A DNA stretch of 64,000 bases from positions 645,501-709,500 of the forward strand of contig NC_056759.1 of NCBI RefSeq assembly GCF_018687715.1. Direction: 5' to 3'. The notes beneath the pieces were generated by a model. The model was not told the origin of the DNA and did not search any database. It was given only the letters and a program-made list of their open reading frames with translations. Source of the DNA: Carya illinoinensis. Lineage: Eukaryota; Streptophyta; Magnoliopsida; Fagales; Juglandaceae. Each line of letters begins with the position of its first letter. Positions within the stretch are counted from its first letter, which is position 1. Of this stretch, positions 52,601-64,000 are shown one piece after another. The translations under genes were made by a program, and so were the position numbers.

Positions 52601-52966
52601 AGTGGTGTGCACAACACTGGGCAGCTGGGCAACATAGTTAAAGTAAGAAAAAGCACATTTTGGGTCAGAAATCGATTTTAAAACCCCAATAACTTCCTCA
52701 GAAGACAATGCTTTGTTGGGCTTCCCCTTAGCCACCACCACCCCATCTGGACTCTTCATCACAAACCCACAAAAACCCACTAGCTTTCTCCTATGCTTCT
52801 TCCAGTTCACCATAGACCCACTAGGCAAAGCCTTCAAATATTTACTACTTCTACCTCCTACTGACCCATTGTGGCTTAAACCATATATCTTACCATCAGT
52901 AAAAGCACAAGCATAATTGATACCCGTACAGGAAATACTTGAAGAGCAGAGGATTACCACAGCCAT
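49625..52966 (-). CDS. PGR3: PGR3-type chloroplast P-class PPR protein
   Basis: An intronless frame encodes 1113 residues (Arabidopsis PGR3 has 1112). The first 60 or so residues are Ser-rich and act as a probable chloroplast transit peptide. From about residue 155 to the C-terminus there are more than two dozen 35-residue P-type PPR repeats, recognisable by units such as [38 protein letters not shown] and [14 protein letters not shown]. The protein ends [10 protein letters not shown]. In Arabidopsis PGR3 stabilises and promotes translation of the petL operon RNA, and is needed for the cytochrome b6f complex and for NDH. Placement beside a PP2C and an ENODL matches At4g31840-At4g31860. It has no frameshift despite 3.3 kb of coding sequence, so it is under selection. 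Confidence 0.94.
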   Translation of the reverse strand: MAVVILCSSSISCTGINYACAFTDGKIYGLSHNGSVGGRSSKYLKALPSGSMVNWKKHRRKLVGFCGFVMKSPDGVVVAKGKPNKALSSEEVIGVLKSISDPKCAFSYFNYVAQLPSVVHTTETCNFMLEVLRIHRRVGDMALVFDLMQKQIINRNMKTYLTIFKGLYIRGGIRRAPSALEKMRKAGFVLNAYSYNGLIHLLLQSGFCREALEVYRGMVSEGIKPSLKTYSALMVAMGKRRDTETVMDLLKEMETLGLRPNIYTFTICIRALGRAGKIDEANAILKRMEDEGCGPDVITYTVIIDALCNAGKLDNAKELFAKMKASSHKPDRVTYTTLLNKLSDCGDLGTFKEIWNEMEVDGYAPDVVTFTILVDALCKAGNFNEAFGMLDVMEKQGISPNLHTYNVLICGLLRVSRLDEALKLFNDMGALGVEPTAFTYILFIDYYGKSGNPSEALQMFKQMKMRGIVPNLVACNASLYSLAEMGRLGEAKDIFNGLKISGLVPDSITYNMMMKCYSKVGQVDEAIKLLFDMMENGCEPDVIIINSLIDTLYKANRVDEAWQMFCRMKDMKLAPTVVTYNTILSGLGKNGQVEKAIELFESMTVLGCPPNTVTFNTFMDCLCKNEEVHLALKTLSKMMTTNCRPDVLTYNTIIDGLVKENRVGDAFWFFHQMKKLLYPDRVTLCTLLPGVVKDGRIEDALKIAEDFVCRVGVKIDGPFWGDLVGGILTEAKIDAATLFAERLVCNGICQDGSVLIPLIVFLCERKKALDAHNLFVKFMKNLGINPTLEVYNCLIDGLLEIQSTGKAWDLFKEMKTIGCAPDVFTYNLFLDAHGKAGKTNELLGLYKEMHCLGCEPNTITHNIVISGLVRTGCLEKAMDLYYDLISGDFSPTPCTYGPLLDGLLKSGRLEEAMQFFEEMLSYGCKPNCAIYNILINGYGKAGDLETACELFKRMVKEGIRPDLKSYTILVDSLCLAGRVDEALHYFEELKVTGIDPDLVSYNLIISGLGRSRRVEEALSLFNEMRHKGITPDLYTYNSLILNLGIVGMVEQAGKMYEELQLLGLEPDVFTYNALIRGYSTSGTPDHAYTVYKKMMAGGCSPNMGTIAQLPNQS

Positions 52967-53133
52967 GAAGAGATTATTAACATATAAAAAAAATGAAAGA
53001 ACATAGCAAGTAGATCCTAGAAATTAGAAATGAACTGGTCTGTGCATGTTTGATGATTGCTGAATTGCTTGTGAGAGCGAAATTACATGGAGATATAAGA
53101 GCTGGCTTGTACTGACCTGTATCACTTAAGGCC

Positions 53134-53158
53134 AGAGAGAGAGAGAGAGAGAGAGAGA
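53134..53158. repeat. GA microsatellite in the PGR3 leader
   Basis: About 25 bases of AG repeat, transcribed as CT on the PGR3 strand, 170-190 bases before its start codon. CT-rich leaders are common in plant genes. Confidence 0.88.
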
Positions 53159-53832
53159 TGCTAGGTAGAAGATGAGATTGGCTTTGGTAAGAGTGGGGAT
53201 TAGCTAGGAACTCCGTGGCCACGGACTTAGTTTCTGTGGCTGGGTTGCTGGGTAGCTATGGATATTTTTTCCCGAGTTTTGAAACGCAGAGTCCAACCCA
53301 AGTTGTCTCGTCAAATCGTCATGCAGGGAATCCGTAATCGTACAGACAGTACGCACACTAATTAAATTACGATAAAATATTCTAATTTAAATTAAATAAA
53401 GAGTATTTCTATCTCATTTCTGCATAATATTGTCAGATAGAGTTACAATTGTCGTATAATTTTTTAAAAGGAATATAGCCATCATTAAAAAAATTAATCA
53501 GTTCATTGGATTATAATTACGATAATATCTTATTAAGACTACAGCTGTTAATCAACGTTTTCATAACAGACAAAAAAAAAAAAAAACAAGATATTCGTTT
53601 CAAAAAGATATTGATATAATTACAACCACATATCATTCCTATTATCGCCATAGTAATTTCTAATAGATCTTGAAAGAGAACATCTTTTATCACGAAGAGT
53701 ATTGACAGAAATAGAGTGTTTTGCAGTTTTATTTTAAGCGGAGGATATTCTTTTAAAATAATTAAAGTAATATTATTATAAAAAGAATTATCAAAATACT
53801 TTTGATTTAAATTATTATTATTTTAAAGAAAA

Positions 53833-53998
53833 GTTTTGCTATATACAAACACAGTCGCGTACTAATCTGTGTATCAATACTGATTCATTAATATTTAAAA
53901 TTTAAATTAACACTATTTTTAATAAAATCTACTTTTTAATCAATCACATCATATTGATACACAGATTAGTGTACAATTATATTTGTAACTATATTTTT
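53833..53998. mobile_element. MITE family copy B (of three)
   Basis: The left part ACTAATCTGTGTATCAATAC and the right part GATACACAGATTAGTGTAC pair as an inverted repeat around an AT-rich interior. It is the best preserved copy of the family at 37013 and 62020. Confidence 0.8.
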
Positions 53999-54463
53999 CT
54001 TTTAAAGAATATTATTAGATATAGTTATAAATTATATAAGTATAACTTATTTTTTTATTAAAAAAAGGAAGTTTATTATTACAAAATTAATTTTTTAATA
54101 TAAATTATATATTTATTATTTTAAAAAAATACACGATATTTACTTATTCAATAATTATAAATATCATTTTTTTTTTTAAATTTACATATTTCTTGAAAAA
54201 ATTATAAAACATTTTGTATATCTATCCGGCCGCCGTAAAGAGAGAGCAGTGAAAAGTGAAAACCAAATACCCTCTTGGCCCCGACGACTATTAGGACGAC
54301 TTGGAGGAAATGCCACTGAAGCACCAAAGCATTATTAAAGCGCGCGCAAGCTCTCACACTCTCTCCAAACCCATAGGCCAAAGCCCTAACCCAGCAGACA
54401 AAATTCTTCCTTCCTCTCTGTTAGCATCGTAGTCAATACGGTGATTCGTGATTCGGGGTATCC

Positions 54464-55801
54464 ATGGAAGGAGGGACAAGAGAAAGCTCGGTGGTACCAG
54501 CCTCGGTCTTGGACTCTGTGAACCGTACCTTGGCCAACGTAGGAGAAGTCGAGCCCCACTTGCTCCAGTTCTTGTCTCTGTCCGACCCGGATGTCCTCTC
54601 CCAGATGCCGCCTCTACAACGTGCTCAGTCTCTGCTCTTACTCGCTAGAACCACCTCAACCCTCTTTACATGTAATGTTGTCAATTAATGTAATATCGAT
54701 GATTCTGAATGTTGGTTCTGCATGGTTTAATTGCTGGGTTTTGTTATTTTACAGTGAGGGTGAGGTGCTCTGGGGTTCACCCAGATGACCATCCAGTCAA
54801 ATCAGAGCTTGTGAGTGTGCTCATACTGTGGATTTGTGTTTGATTCTTTGCTTCAGCCTATGATAATTTGTATATTTGTATTTGATGTTAGATTATGGTT
54901 ATCATATCGGTCTTTTCTCTGTTGGTCTATACATTTGGGAGATAAAGGGCTCATTATTTGCACTTGTATAATTTGCTTTTTGGATTTGATTGTTTGATTC
55001 TAACTATTTTGAAGTTTTGACGTTAGGTCTTGTTAAACTGTTTTTTCCCCTGCCCATGTGATGTAGGAAAGATTAAGCTTGTATCAGGACAAACTAGAGA
55101 GGTTCATAGACTTGAGTAAAGGTACATTTCTCTCTTTGAAATTTTGACGTTTGTAGTAAATTTCTCATCTTAAAATGTCATCGTGAATGGTACTGCAAGG
55201 GCACTCCTAATCTTACTATGAAGATTCTACTTTGTTTTAAGGTGAAAGTGACTGGGCTGGGTCATTTAATATGCAGAGCATACTATCATATGTTCAAATT
55301 TGAATATTTTTTAAGAATCTCTTTTTCTAATAACATTATTCTTGTGTAGTTCTTTTCCTCTTAACTGATTGCATGATTTTGAATTTGTTCTTCAAGCACC
55401 ACTTCGACCATCTACTACCTTGAATTATCAGGCTGCAACGCGTTTTATTGAGCATTCTTTGCCTGACCTGACTCCAGGTAAATCGTTCTTTTCTATTTGT
55501 TATGTTCATGAATATTTTAAACAGTTTTAGCTCTTTGCATTGAGGGGTTGCTCATTTTTTTGCAGACCAGAAGCAAAGTATGAGAAATATTAGTAGAGGA
55601 GAGGGCCCAAAGATGAAGTATCTAGAGAGCAGTGTCCAAAAGAAGCGGAAGTATCAATCATCTGAAAAACAATCGGTCCAAACAGCTGCCAAGGAATTTC
55701 TTGAGAAGGCAGCCCGTGAACTTCTTGGTGATAATAAAGGTGGTTTTAGGGGGCCTCTACAGGCCGAAGCTTCGGAAGAAGAAGATGCACCTATGGGCTG
55801 A
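54464..55801 (+). CDS. C1D / Sas10-Utp3 family nuclear protein
   Basis: The five coding exons are 54464-54671, 54755-54810, 55067-55121, 55397-55477 and 55566-55801, giving 211 residues. The N-terminal helical domain (VLDSVNRTLANVGEVEPHLL, PLQRAQSLLLLARTTSTLF) and the link LRVRCSGVHPDDHPVKSEL, then LERLSLYQDKLERFI, match the C1D/Rrp47 fold. A basic Lys/Arg segment (KKRKYQSSEKQ) and an acidic end (ASEEEDAPMG) follow. C1D proteins are exosome cofactors (with Rrp6) in rRNA and small nuclear RNA processing and also bind DNA-PK in animals. The Arabidopsis counterpart At5g25080 (from memory) lies by RRC1 and an ENODL gene, which agrees with this window. Confidence 0.92.
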
Positions 55802-56020
55802 GTTTCCTGATTTACTCAGGTAGAGTTTTAGCATGATGCTCATATTTATGTCATCTTTTAATTTCCCTTGATATTTACAATTTGTTTATTTGTTCTTTAT
55901 AACATTTAACTTATAATCTCTACCCCCCCAAAAGAACAAACCTAATTTCAAAATTACTTTGGAAAATTTTGTTGTAGGCCCTCATATAAGTTTTATGAGG
56001 ATCTTATGTGAGCTTCATTC

Positions 56021-56203
56021 GGAGCTTTTATTTTCCTTACCTGTCCTAGAAACTAGAAAGGAAGTCCTAACACTCATGCTTTTGTTGACAATGTAGTTGC
56101 TAATTGATTTTTGGAGCTTTTATTTTCCTTGCCTGTTCTAGAAACTAGAAAGGAAGTACTAACACTCCTGCTTTTGTTGACAATGTAGTTGCTAATTGAT
56201 TGT
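56021..56203. repeat. Tandem duplication, 92 bp period
   Basis: The copies at 56021-56112 and 56113-56203 both run from GGAGCTTTTATTTTCCTT to GTAGTTGCTAATTGATT with only a few mismatches. This is probably a recent local duplication. Confidence 0.85.
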
Positions 56204-56948
56204 TAAATTGTAGCAACTTTATATGATAACTATTTTATTTTATGATTAGTACAACTGTGATATTTTTTCACTGATTTTTTATGAGAAAGTAGTCTGCCTT
56301 TTTCAAATAGCTTCATGTATGGCACTCTAGTTTAATATTTCATCATTATTTTATTACACGCATATACGTTGTTTACTTGTCACAATCCCAATTTGTAGAA
56401 CGCACTAGGTGTATGATTTGTCTCCTGAGCTTATTCCTTTCAAAGTGCAGATTTGATGTGGTGTTGTTTGTGAGAATTGGGTTTATGCTTATTGGGTTGG
56501 CTGTCTCAGTCTTTCTTTTTTATTGTATCTCCACAGGATTGCAGGACCAGATCGCTCATATCTGTAATTGTCTTCAAGCGAGTGTTTATTTCAATTTTTA
56601 GTTGCTCGTCTTCTTCTTTAAGTAGTATTCTGCTTTCCAAATATTCAATTTCCCGATCTCTCTGTCTACCTACCCGTGCCGATAGTTCATTTTGAGACAA
56701 AGTTCACAATATTTGAGTTTTGGTTGTGCTGTTTGACGTTGTCATCAATACCCAATTTTAAATTAGATCCAGTGGAAAGAAACGGTATTCATCATATTTT
56801 TTAACTATGTCATATTCTTTCATCGTCAATATCAGTTTTCTAGTGAATGTAGCCAACAAGCAGGCCCAACACAACAAGAAAGGTCCTTTCTTTGATTCCC
56901 ACATCTAATTTTGCCGAGATGCAGCACACCTCTGGTTCAAAGCTTGAG

Positions 56949-57480
56949 GGATTTTACTTCTAAGCAACCATAATCGGTTGTGGGTGACCGTTGATGGATA
57001 TGATGAATGCTTTTTTCTCAAGGACCATGGATTCTTGAAGTTATAAGGTTATTTTTTTAAGTGAAGCACTAAGGAAAATGTCAGAATCCCCCATCTGTGT
57101 GGAAAAAAAATTTGAAAATAGGCAGCAAATCTGTGCATGGAAGGAAAACGGGTGTTTGTTTTGTCACAATGTCAGAATCCCCCCATCTGTGCATGCTTTC
57201 TGGAATCTTTTTGGTATGGGGATTTTACTTCTAAGCAACCATAATCGGTTGTGGGGTGACCTGACCGTTGATGGATATGATGAATGCTTTTTCTCAAGGA
57301 CCATGGATTCTTGAAGTTAAGGTTTTTTTTTTAAGTGAATGCTAAGGAAATGTCAGAATCCCCCCGTCCGTGTAGAAAAAAAATTTGAAAATAGGCAGGC
57401 AAAATCTGTGCATGGAAGGAAAACTGGTGTCACAATGTATAAGCCAAGCCTGAACATGCTTTCTGGATTCTTTTTGGTGG
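56949..57480. repeat. Tandem duplication, about 270 bp period
   Basis: The copies start at 56949 and 57219 with GGATTTTACTTCTAAGCAAC and share TTGATGGATATGATGAATGC, GGACCATGGATTCTTGAAG and AATTTGAAAATAGGCAG in order. Several indels separate them. Confidence 0.85.
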
Positions 57481-58037
57481 GGTGACATAAATTGTATTTG
57501 GATGCTTTTTTGTATGATATGAAACTGACTCCTAAAACAGTCTTGATTGTAGGGGAAAAGTGGAAAACATCTTTATCATTTTAATGTTTGTTGTCATCTA
57601 ATTTATTGTAGGGACGTTGCTGTTAACAATATTTTATTGTTTGTATTTCCTATCTCCAGAAACGCTATTGTGCACATCCGAAAAGTGCAAGTTTGAGAGC
57701 GACTCAGATGAGTTTCCATTTGAGCTTTGCTGTAATCAGTATCATTCTCGGATCTTTCGATTGACTCAATTGTGAAACTATCATATCTCTCACAGGCCAA
57801 ATCTCCTGGTTGCTGTCTCCCAAAAAGGAATTGTCAGTAGTTCTCTTGAGAAGGGGTCATTGATCGTATAACAAATGCAAATTTATTGTTTTATAATCAG
57901 AATTTGGAATACATATATCATCAATATCCAATCCACCGTATAGATTAAAAAATATAAAGAATCCCCCGCAAAAGATAAATTCAAACGCCGGTAATCAAAT
58001 GAATCACCCTGGGCCCTTTTCTTCTTTTGGAGTCGCA

Positions 58038-58666
58038 TCAAAACAAACCGAAAGCAAAAACCCACAGTGCAACCATCAAACCACCCTGCAACCTTGTAGC
58101 ACTGCTAGTCGGAGCAACAGCTGGACCCTCTAACTCTACTGGAGAAGGCGCTGGAGAAATGCCAGTGTACCTGTGTCTTGGAGAAAGGACCACCACAACC
58201 AACTTCTGACCCTTCTCGCAGTGTCCGTTCGCCCCGCTGATGAAGTAGAATGGCCCAGATCGGTCAAGCATTACCTTAGTGTTCCCATCTTTGTACTCTT
58301 CAATGGGTTTAGAAGTATTGCAGCTAAGATAATCTTCCTTGTTAACTTGCAATACCGAGTCTTTCCCGCCGTCATATTTCCACACTACGAGAGACAAGCA
58401 TGAAAAGAGGTAGGTAATGTTCGAAAAACTCGATAAAATGATTGAACAAAAAAAGACTGATAATATCCCAATTCGGATAGGAATTTACCGAGAGAGTCAC
58501 CGACGCGGAAACGAAAACTTTCGGCCCATTTATTGAGGGATTCAGATTGAGAGGACGGGGTCTTCCATGCATCCGCACTGCCTCCAACCACGATCTCTCT
58601 GGCTTCAGAGAAGCTGAAGAGTAACAGAAGCATAAAAACTGGAATTGCTCTTGGAATAACTGCCAT
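58038..58666 (-). CDS. Early nodulin-like protein (phytocyanin, likely GPI-anchored)
   Basis: The two coding exons on the minus strand are 58666-58489 and 58384-58038, giving 174 residues. A signal peptide (about 1-22, ending in a hydrophobic LLLLFSF stretch) leads into a plastocyanin-like domain (REIVVGGSADAWKTP, SLNKWAESFRFRVGDSL, VWKYDGGKDSVLQV and GPFYFISGANGHCEKGQKL). The complete set of copper ligands is not visible, as is usual for ENODLs. A Pro/Ser/Ala-rich arabinogalactan-like stretch (GISPAPSPVELEGPAVAP) and a hydrophobic C-terminus fit GPI anchoring at the plasma membrane. The closest family members by eye are ENODL13-15 of Arabidopsis; ENODL14-type proteins act at the filiform apparatus in pollen tube reception. 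A TATA-like box is at 58786-58792, 120 bases upstream of the start codon. Confidence 0.93.
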
Positions 58667-58785
58667 TGAGAGAGATCGAGGGGCACGACCAGCAAAAAAG
58701 GAAGGAGCTGTGAGAGCACCGGAGCAGTGAGTTTGTATGGGTGTGTGTTTTCTTTCAGAAGAAGATAGAGAGATTATTGATTGGG

Positions 58786-58792
58786 ATTTATA
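58786..58792 (-). promoter_or_regulatory. TATA box of the ENODL gene
   Basis: The reverse strand reads CTCTATAAATCCC. It lies 120 bases upstream of the ATG at 58666, a plausible distance for transcription start and a short leader. Confidence 0.55.
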
Positions 58793-59422
58793 GAGGAGAA
58801 AAGGAAAGAAAACTAGCCGTTGGACCTTTTGAGCTTTCTGGGTTTTGTCCGTTACCAGTCATCCTTGCGTTAACTAATCTACAGATCAAAAGACCGTAAC
58901 GGTTAAAAAATAAAGCATTATATGTTTGAACGGTCTAAATAGCATGAAAAAAAAAAAAATGAATACAGAGCAGAGCAACGGTCAGAAAGAAGAACGAGTC
59001 TGGCAAAGACGGGCCCCATTCACGTAGAATAGAGCACAGAGTACACAGTCGCATTGAAGATCATATATTCATGAGTACAGAGGCGCTTCGGGACCGTCCT
59101 GTTGTTTATCGGAGAAAAACAGCTCTCCAACCAGCATCAAACACGTAAGAAAAAGGAGAATCAGCACAATACAGTCCTACACAAGTGATTAAATCCGTAA
59201 ATAGCAAAACACAAGCTTTCTTGAACGGTTTTTCCCTCGGTGCATGTGTCTCTTGCAGTAATTAGAATCTGGGAATGCCTCTTCGAGCACCTCCATTTTT
59301 CCCATCTGTTCTTCTGCACCTGCCTGGCTCTGGGTCGATTTTCCTCCCCAAACCTATCTGCAAGTAGTTCCAGCCAACTGCACCCAGACACACCTCAAAT
59401 CCCATTTGTTACTGGAAAAAAT

Positions 59423-59602
59423 CTACACAACCTCCTAACATCCCACCCTTTTTTTAATTTTTTAATATTTTTTTTTAATTTATTTTTTTTTAAATTAATT
59501 TAATTAATTTATTCATTATTTATATATTAAATATTTAATAAAAAATAAAATAATAAAAATTAAAAAAAGGATAAGGTGTTGGGGTGTTAAGAAGTTGTGT
59601 AG
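59423..59602. mobile_element. Foldback MITE with AT-rich interior
   Basis: The left arm CTACACAACCTCCTAACATC and the right arm GGGTGTTAAGAAGTTGTGTAG are inverted repeats of about 27 bases. The interior is almost pure A/T, with mirrored poly-T and poly-A stretches. Confidence 0.75.
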
Positions 59603-62019
59603 CAAAAATTTTTGCATAGCCTTTTAAAATTAAGCTAATATTTATAATTTATGTCTCTTCTTTAAAATATTTTTATTACTGCAAAGGTGGCGGATGAACA
59701 GAAAGTAAAAAAGCCCAAGCCCAAAAGAAAGCAAGAAGATTGGTTACATGGATGGAGCCTATTGGACAAGAGTGCACCGAAGCCTGCCAGTATTGGACCG
59801 AATTGAAGTAATGAACCCATGATAGCCTTGCCTCGTATACCAATTTCTCTTCTTTGTTACTACTAAAGGACACATGAATATTCCCACAGAAAGGAAACGA
59901 CTAATTAAAATAAAAAAAATTGAAGTTAAAAGGAAATGGTGTGGGAACAGAAAATGGGGTCTATAGTATCAACAATTCCACAAATAGAGAGACAGTTGTG
60001 AAAGGGGCAAGGGGACACCTAGAGAATAAATAAATATGCCAACAAAAATTATAAATAAATAGGGGGGCAGAGTTAGATACGAGGAGGGTGAGTAGTTAGT
60101 ACAATGATGGAAGGCTATAGAGAGCATATAACCCGGAGAGAAGAATCCACTACGCCTAGCTACTACAATAATATTGTAACTCTTAAATAAATAATATTGT
60201 AACTCACAAAAGAGGTAGGGCAGGTGGCATTAAAAGGGATTCCTATATTTTCAGATCATAGGCCTTTGCTCAACGAAAGGCCCATCCATTATTACATTGG
60301 GCCCCCTCTTCTTTTCCATTATCATTCATTTATGATGCTTTTATCCTCACGCCTAATTTCACCAGCAATTATAAAGCCACGCGTGGTGAATCATTTGACC
60401 ACCATTTGCCTTTTTTCTCAACACTCATCAATATTTTCTTTTATTATTCAAATAAAAACTCATTTTTTTTTATATTATAATATATATAGAGAGAGAGATA
60501 AATATGTAGATGGGACCCTAAGGGACTACTATTATTATTATTATTATGAGGCAGCTGTAATGGATGAATGTGAAAGGGAAATTGGTCCAATAAATTAGGC
60601 AGCCATTAAACTATAGGATATTGCATATATGTACTGCCTAAGGTCCCCTACTCTCATGCAACCCCCCACACGTCTAGCTGTTGGGACCATTCATTCATGC
60701 ATGCATGCATGCACGCACATCTCTCTAACTCCAACTCTCCAAATTCATCAGCCTTTGTTTGTGTAATAAAAAATAAAAGAATTACAAATATTAATATAAA
60801 CGATGCCTATCATACAGCTTTTGGATTGCTGTTGAATGCGATGGATTGCAAACCAGACCACCTTTTTAGCTCGTGGTCCTGACTAATTAAACCATATAGT
60901 TGAACTATTAATTATCAACATGATAACTCATGATTAAAAAATGGACACCAAAAAAATAAAAAATAAAAAAAATGATGAACATGCATGATGCCATGTCCAC
61001 ACACATATGATGTAATGCTTATTAATAATTATGGTTTGTGGTCCAATATTAAATTACTCGATGAACTGATATTGTAATTAATCTGGAAAATCAATTTATG
61101 ATTTGTAAATAAAAAACTCGCAAGTGTATATTGTCCCCTCACTCAAGTGTGACAATTCATATTTATGAATTATGTTCTTATCGGTGTCAAATTATATATA
61201 TGATTTAAATAAATACACACTTGGCATCATAATTGAGATAAACTAATATTTTAGATATTCTCGACATTTTAATAATAAATTAAAAAAATATTATTTTATA
61301 AACGTGAAGTGTTTAAGGGTTATATAATTATTTAAAAATAATAATAAATAAAAGATTGACATAAAAAAATTAATTAATTTTTTTAAAAATTATACAATTA
61401 TTGCGCGCTCTATAACACTATAAAGCCATTCGTACATGGTGAATTTATTCGAAAACAGAAACACGTACATGTATATCCAAAGAAATCTTAAAATTCGATA
61501 AGTAGAAGGTAAAGGAAACTACGCGGAAAATAAATCCCGTTGACCAATACATCCGACCACATTACAGTTCAGGCTACCGACAGATTTATGTAAGAGTGGA
61601 CTCGTCTCAGGAAAGATTAACACATGTAGGGCATCAAAATCAAGGTTAGTCAATTTGATTAATCACTGCAAATTTACTTTAAACTTTCTTTTTTTAAAAT
61701 AATAATAATAATAATCTGATTTAAGAATTAAGACAATAACGGCTGTAATCAACGGTTAAACGATTTCACAATATTAAATATTGTTATAAGTAACGTAGAC
61801 TTCAATATTAAATATATAATAAAGTCTATATATTGTGTGTATTTCTCTTCTAATTATAAGAATTTTTTGGATAAAAAAATATAAAAAATAATGATAGAAA
61901 AATGAATCAGAAATATTTTTTTCTGTTCTTAATGTAATAATCTGTCTTTTTGGTTAATTGCGGGACATGTAATACGTATAATTTTAACGTTTGTAATTCA
62001 AAGAGAGTTTATAATAGGA

Positions 62020-62185
62020 GTTTTGCTATATATAAACATAGTTACGCATTAATCTATGTATCAATACTGATTTATTTATACTTAAAATTTAAATTAATAC
62101 TGTTTTTAATAAAATCTACTTTTTGACTAATCACATTATATTAATGTACAGGTTAATACATAATTATATTTGTAACTATATTTTT
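62020..62185. mobile_element. MITE family copy C (of three)
   Basis: It shares TTTTGCTATATATAAACATA, then TATCAATACTGATTTATTTA and TATATTTGTAACTATATTTT, with copies A and B. It is more diverged than copy B in its arms. Confidence 0.72.
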
Positions 62186-64000
62186 TTTATAAGAGTAATT
62201 TTTTTTATTTTTTTTATATAATGTACGAATTTTAAAATATAAGGAGTAGTTGTATATATGCATGTGTGCAAGTAGAAAAAGATAAAAAAAAAATGGAAAT
62301 AAAATTGTAAGTAGGCCCGAGCTAGTGGAAAGATAGGCAGAGGAAGAGAGTAGCACTGTAGCAGAGTACTCGATTTACATTGCATATAATAATGTTGGAC
62401 AGAGTTATAATTACATTGCGGCAGTAATAATAGTAAAAGAGGTAGCTGATAGCAGTGTATTCTCTGGAAGAGTCACCGCTTTTCCAATCCAATTGACGGG
62501 CAACCTCTCTGTGTCCATTGGAAGAAAGCTCTCTCCCTCTCTCTCTATCTCTCTCTCTGTCTCTCTCGTGAATTATGGCCCATGGAGGTGCCCTTTCCAA
62601 ACTAAACCAAGCTACTCCATCTGCCATTTGAGAGCTCTGCCCATTCCCCATTCCCCACAGTACTCAACTCTCCCGCGTACACATGACAATTCTCAACACA
62701 AGGAAACAAGATCCGAGACAAAAATCTTTACTTTTTAGAGGACTAATCAATTCGCCAGTTTGCTCTGATCCGCCACTGTTTGTTTTAATGATTTGTCTCT
62801 GGATTTATATTATCATTCTCTCTCTCTTTCTTTCTTTCTTTCTTTTTAAAAAATTCATATATATAGCTGTAACAGAATGCTTTCCACATTGTTGATCCAA
62901 ATTTGAGTGAATTAATCCTGAAACAATAACCAGACTCAAGTATTTAATACTTATGGCTCAATCTTGCACTTGTGCGGGTATAGGAGACCAGTCGAAGAAT
63001 TTTCAATATGCGATTCACAGCGTCTAATTCTTTTGTAGAAACATTTCAACCTGTTATGACTGCACAAGGCTGGTCAGTTTGGCTTGTTAGGTGCAATACA
63101 TATATAGGATGGCACCAATCTATATATACTGGACCCAGATGATACTTTGTCGTAAAGTTCTTGTAAGAGTATATTTCTTCTGTTGTACAAAGCAGAAAGA
63201 AAAGGACCCAAGCTACGTCCTTAGTATCAAAAGGAGAAATCGAGGGAATACATCCGTATCTGTAGGTATCATTTCGACCACATGTTTCTAAGATGATTTG
63301 TCAGCAGGTTTGGTATTTGGGCTCTCAAAACCTACACAAACCTAATCTATTCAATGCCCCATTATGAAGAGGGACTCGGATTAAAATGCAACAATTCTCG
63401 GCTTGATTTTTGGTTGTGGTCCAATCCAATTTATGGGAGTAATGAGAACCGAATTGGTACTTTCGTTGGGAAGTTGGGAAATGGTAGACATGAAAATAGA
63501 GAATGAAAGGAGGGGCAGAGGGGTGAGAAAAGTGAGGGTGGCGTGCTTTAACGGCACAGAAAAAACCTTCCTTTTTTTAAGAGGGTGTTGCTTCTCTGAC
63601 AGACTGACTCTCCAGTCTCGGCCACTCTGTAAAACACAGTGCCCCCCCTACTTTCAAACACAAACCTCGGTACAAACTGCAAAACTACGCCCACGCATAT
63701 ATACTACCGCACACGCACGCACAAACTCCGTTTGTGTTTCTTTTGTTTCCTTCTTTCTTTGCATTCTGCAGAATCTTTGCATACTGCAGGAACTCAGGGG
63801 CTACGAGAGACAACTGCGTCAGAGAGAGAGAAAGCCATTGAGATTTGCGCCAAAAAGAGAGAAGGAAGATCTTGAGCGGATCACGATGATTTAAAGCAAA
63901 GGCGGCGATAATTTATGAGCTTGAGAGAGAGAGAGCTCCTCTCTAACGCCAACACTGCTCTCTTCATCATACAGCTTACAAGCACTCTTATTTTTCTCTG

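Larger units (their letters stand above)
52967..54463. other. PGR3-C1D divergent intergenic region
   Basis: This holds the PGR3 leader with a GA microsatellite (53134-53158), AT-rich DNA (53360-54190), MITE copy B (53833-53998) and the C1D promoter. No gene was seen. Confidence 0.6.
55802..58037. other. C1D-ENODL convergent region with two tandem duplications
   Basis: This contains the C1D 3' UTR, a 92 bp tandem duplication (56021-56203) and a second of about 270 bp (56949-57480). Between them and up to 58037 no gene is supported. Small frames at 56377-56700 and 57603-57800 lack recognisable domains. Confidence 0.6.
58667..64000. other. Right-hand intergenic region
   Basis: This holds the ENODL promoter, AT-rich DNA, a foldback MITE (59423-59602), a TTA repeat (60529-60546), a CATGCATGCATGCATGCACG run (60692-60715), an AAT repeat (61700-61717), MITE copy C (62020-62185) and CT-rich sequence (62520-62570). 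The last 350 bases are pyrimidine-rich with GAGAGAG and look like the leader of a gene beyond the edge. A frame of 163 codons at 63403-63894 has no recognisable domain. Confidence 0.55.

Noticed and set aside
59161..59391. 76-codon minus-strand frame (ends [11 protein letters not shown])
   Set aside because: No recognisable domain and no splice context; the gap near ENODL has no support for a gene.
60692..60715. RY (CATGCA) seed promoter element
   Set aside because: CATGCA repeats here are a simple tandem run with no neighbouring gene start.

Overview
This window is nuclear DNA of a flowering plant, most likely a woody eudicot. The evidence is GT-AG introns, chloroplast- and mitochondrion-targeted nuclear genes, PPR genes, plant SINEs, LINEs and MITEs, a Copia retrotransposon primed by initiator tRNA-Met, and TGGGCY (site II) promoter motifs. 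Repeat flavour makes me suspect Fagales (walnut/pecan relatives), but that is only an impression.

Left block (1-31434), all genes on the plus strand: the last three coding exons of EMC4 (ER membrane protein complex), UBP22 (SAGA-type histone H2B deubiquitinase), an enhancer-of-rudimentary homologue, a nuclear-encoded organellar ribosomal protein bS16, and a 17-coding-exon RRC1/SR140 splicing-factor gene. The RRC1 gene spans 15 kb because intron 9 holds a 5.06 kb Copia element with 236 bp LTRs (one mismatch, 5 bp target duplication) plus SINE copies. One RRC1 intron is of the rare GC-AG type.

Middle (32584-42984): a chloroplast-type glutathione peroxidase (minus, six exons), a repeat-rich gap with a dead LINE RNase H fragment, a reversed SINE fragment and several MITEs, then an intronless PLS/E-class PPR gene (plus).

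Right block (42985-58666): a PP2C phosphatase with ten coding exons (plus), an intronless 1113-residue PGR3-type PPR gene (minus), a C1D/Sas10/Utp3 nuclear protein (plus) and an early nodulin-like phytocyanin (minus). From 58667 to 64000 I find no supportable protein gene, only MITEs, microsatellites and what may be the leader of a gene beyond the right edge.

Gene order recalls Arabidopsis. EMC4, UBP22, SR140 and ER homologue match At5g10780-At5g10810; ENODL, PP2C and GPX match At2g25060-At2g25080; ENODL, PGR3 and PP2C match At4g31840-At4g31860; RRC1, C1D and ENODL match At5g25060-At5g25090. These locus names are from memory. The window therefore looks like one little-fractionated copy of an ancestral block that is split over several chromosomes in Arabidopsis. 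No new defence or enzymatic system was found; the novelty is in gene structure, transposon insertions and synteny.
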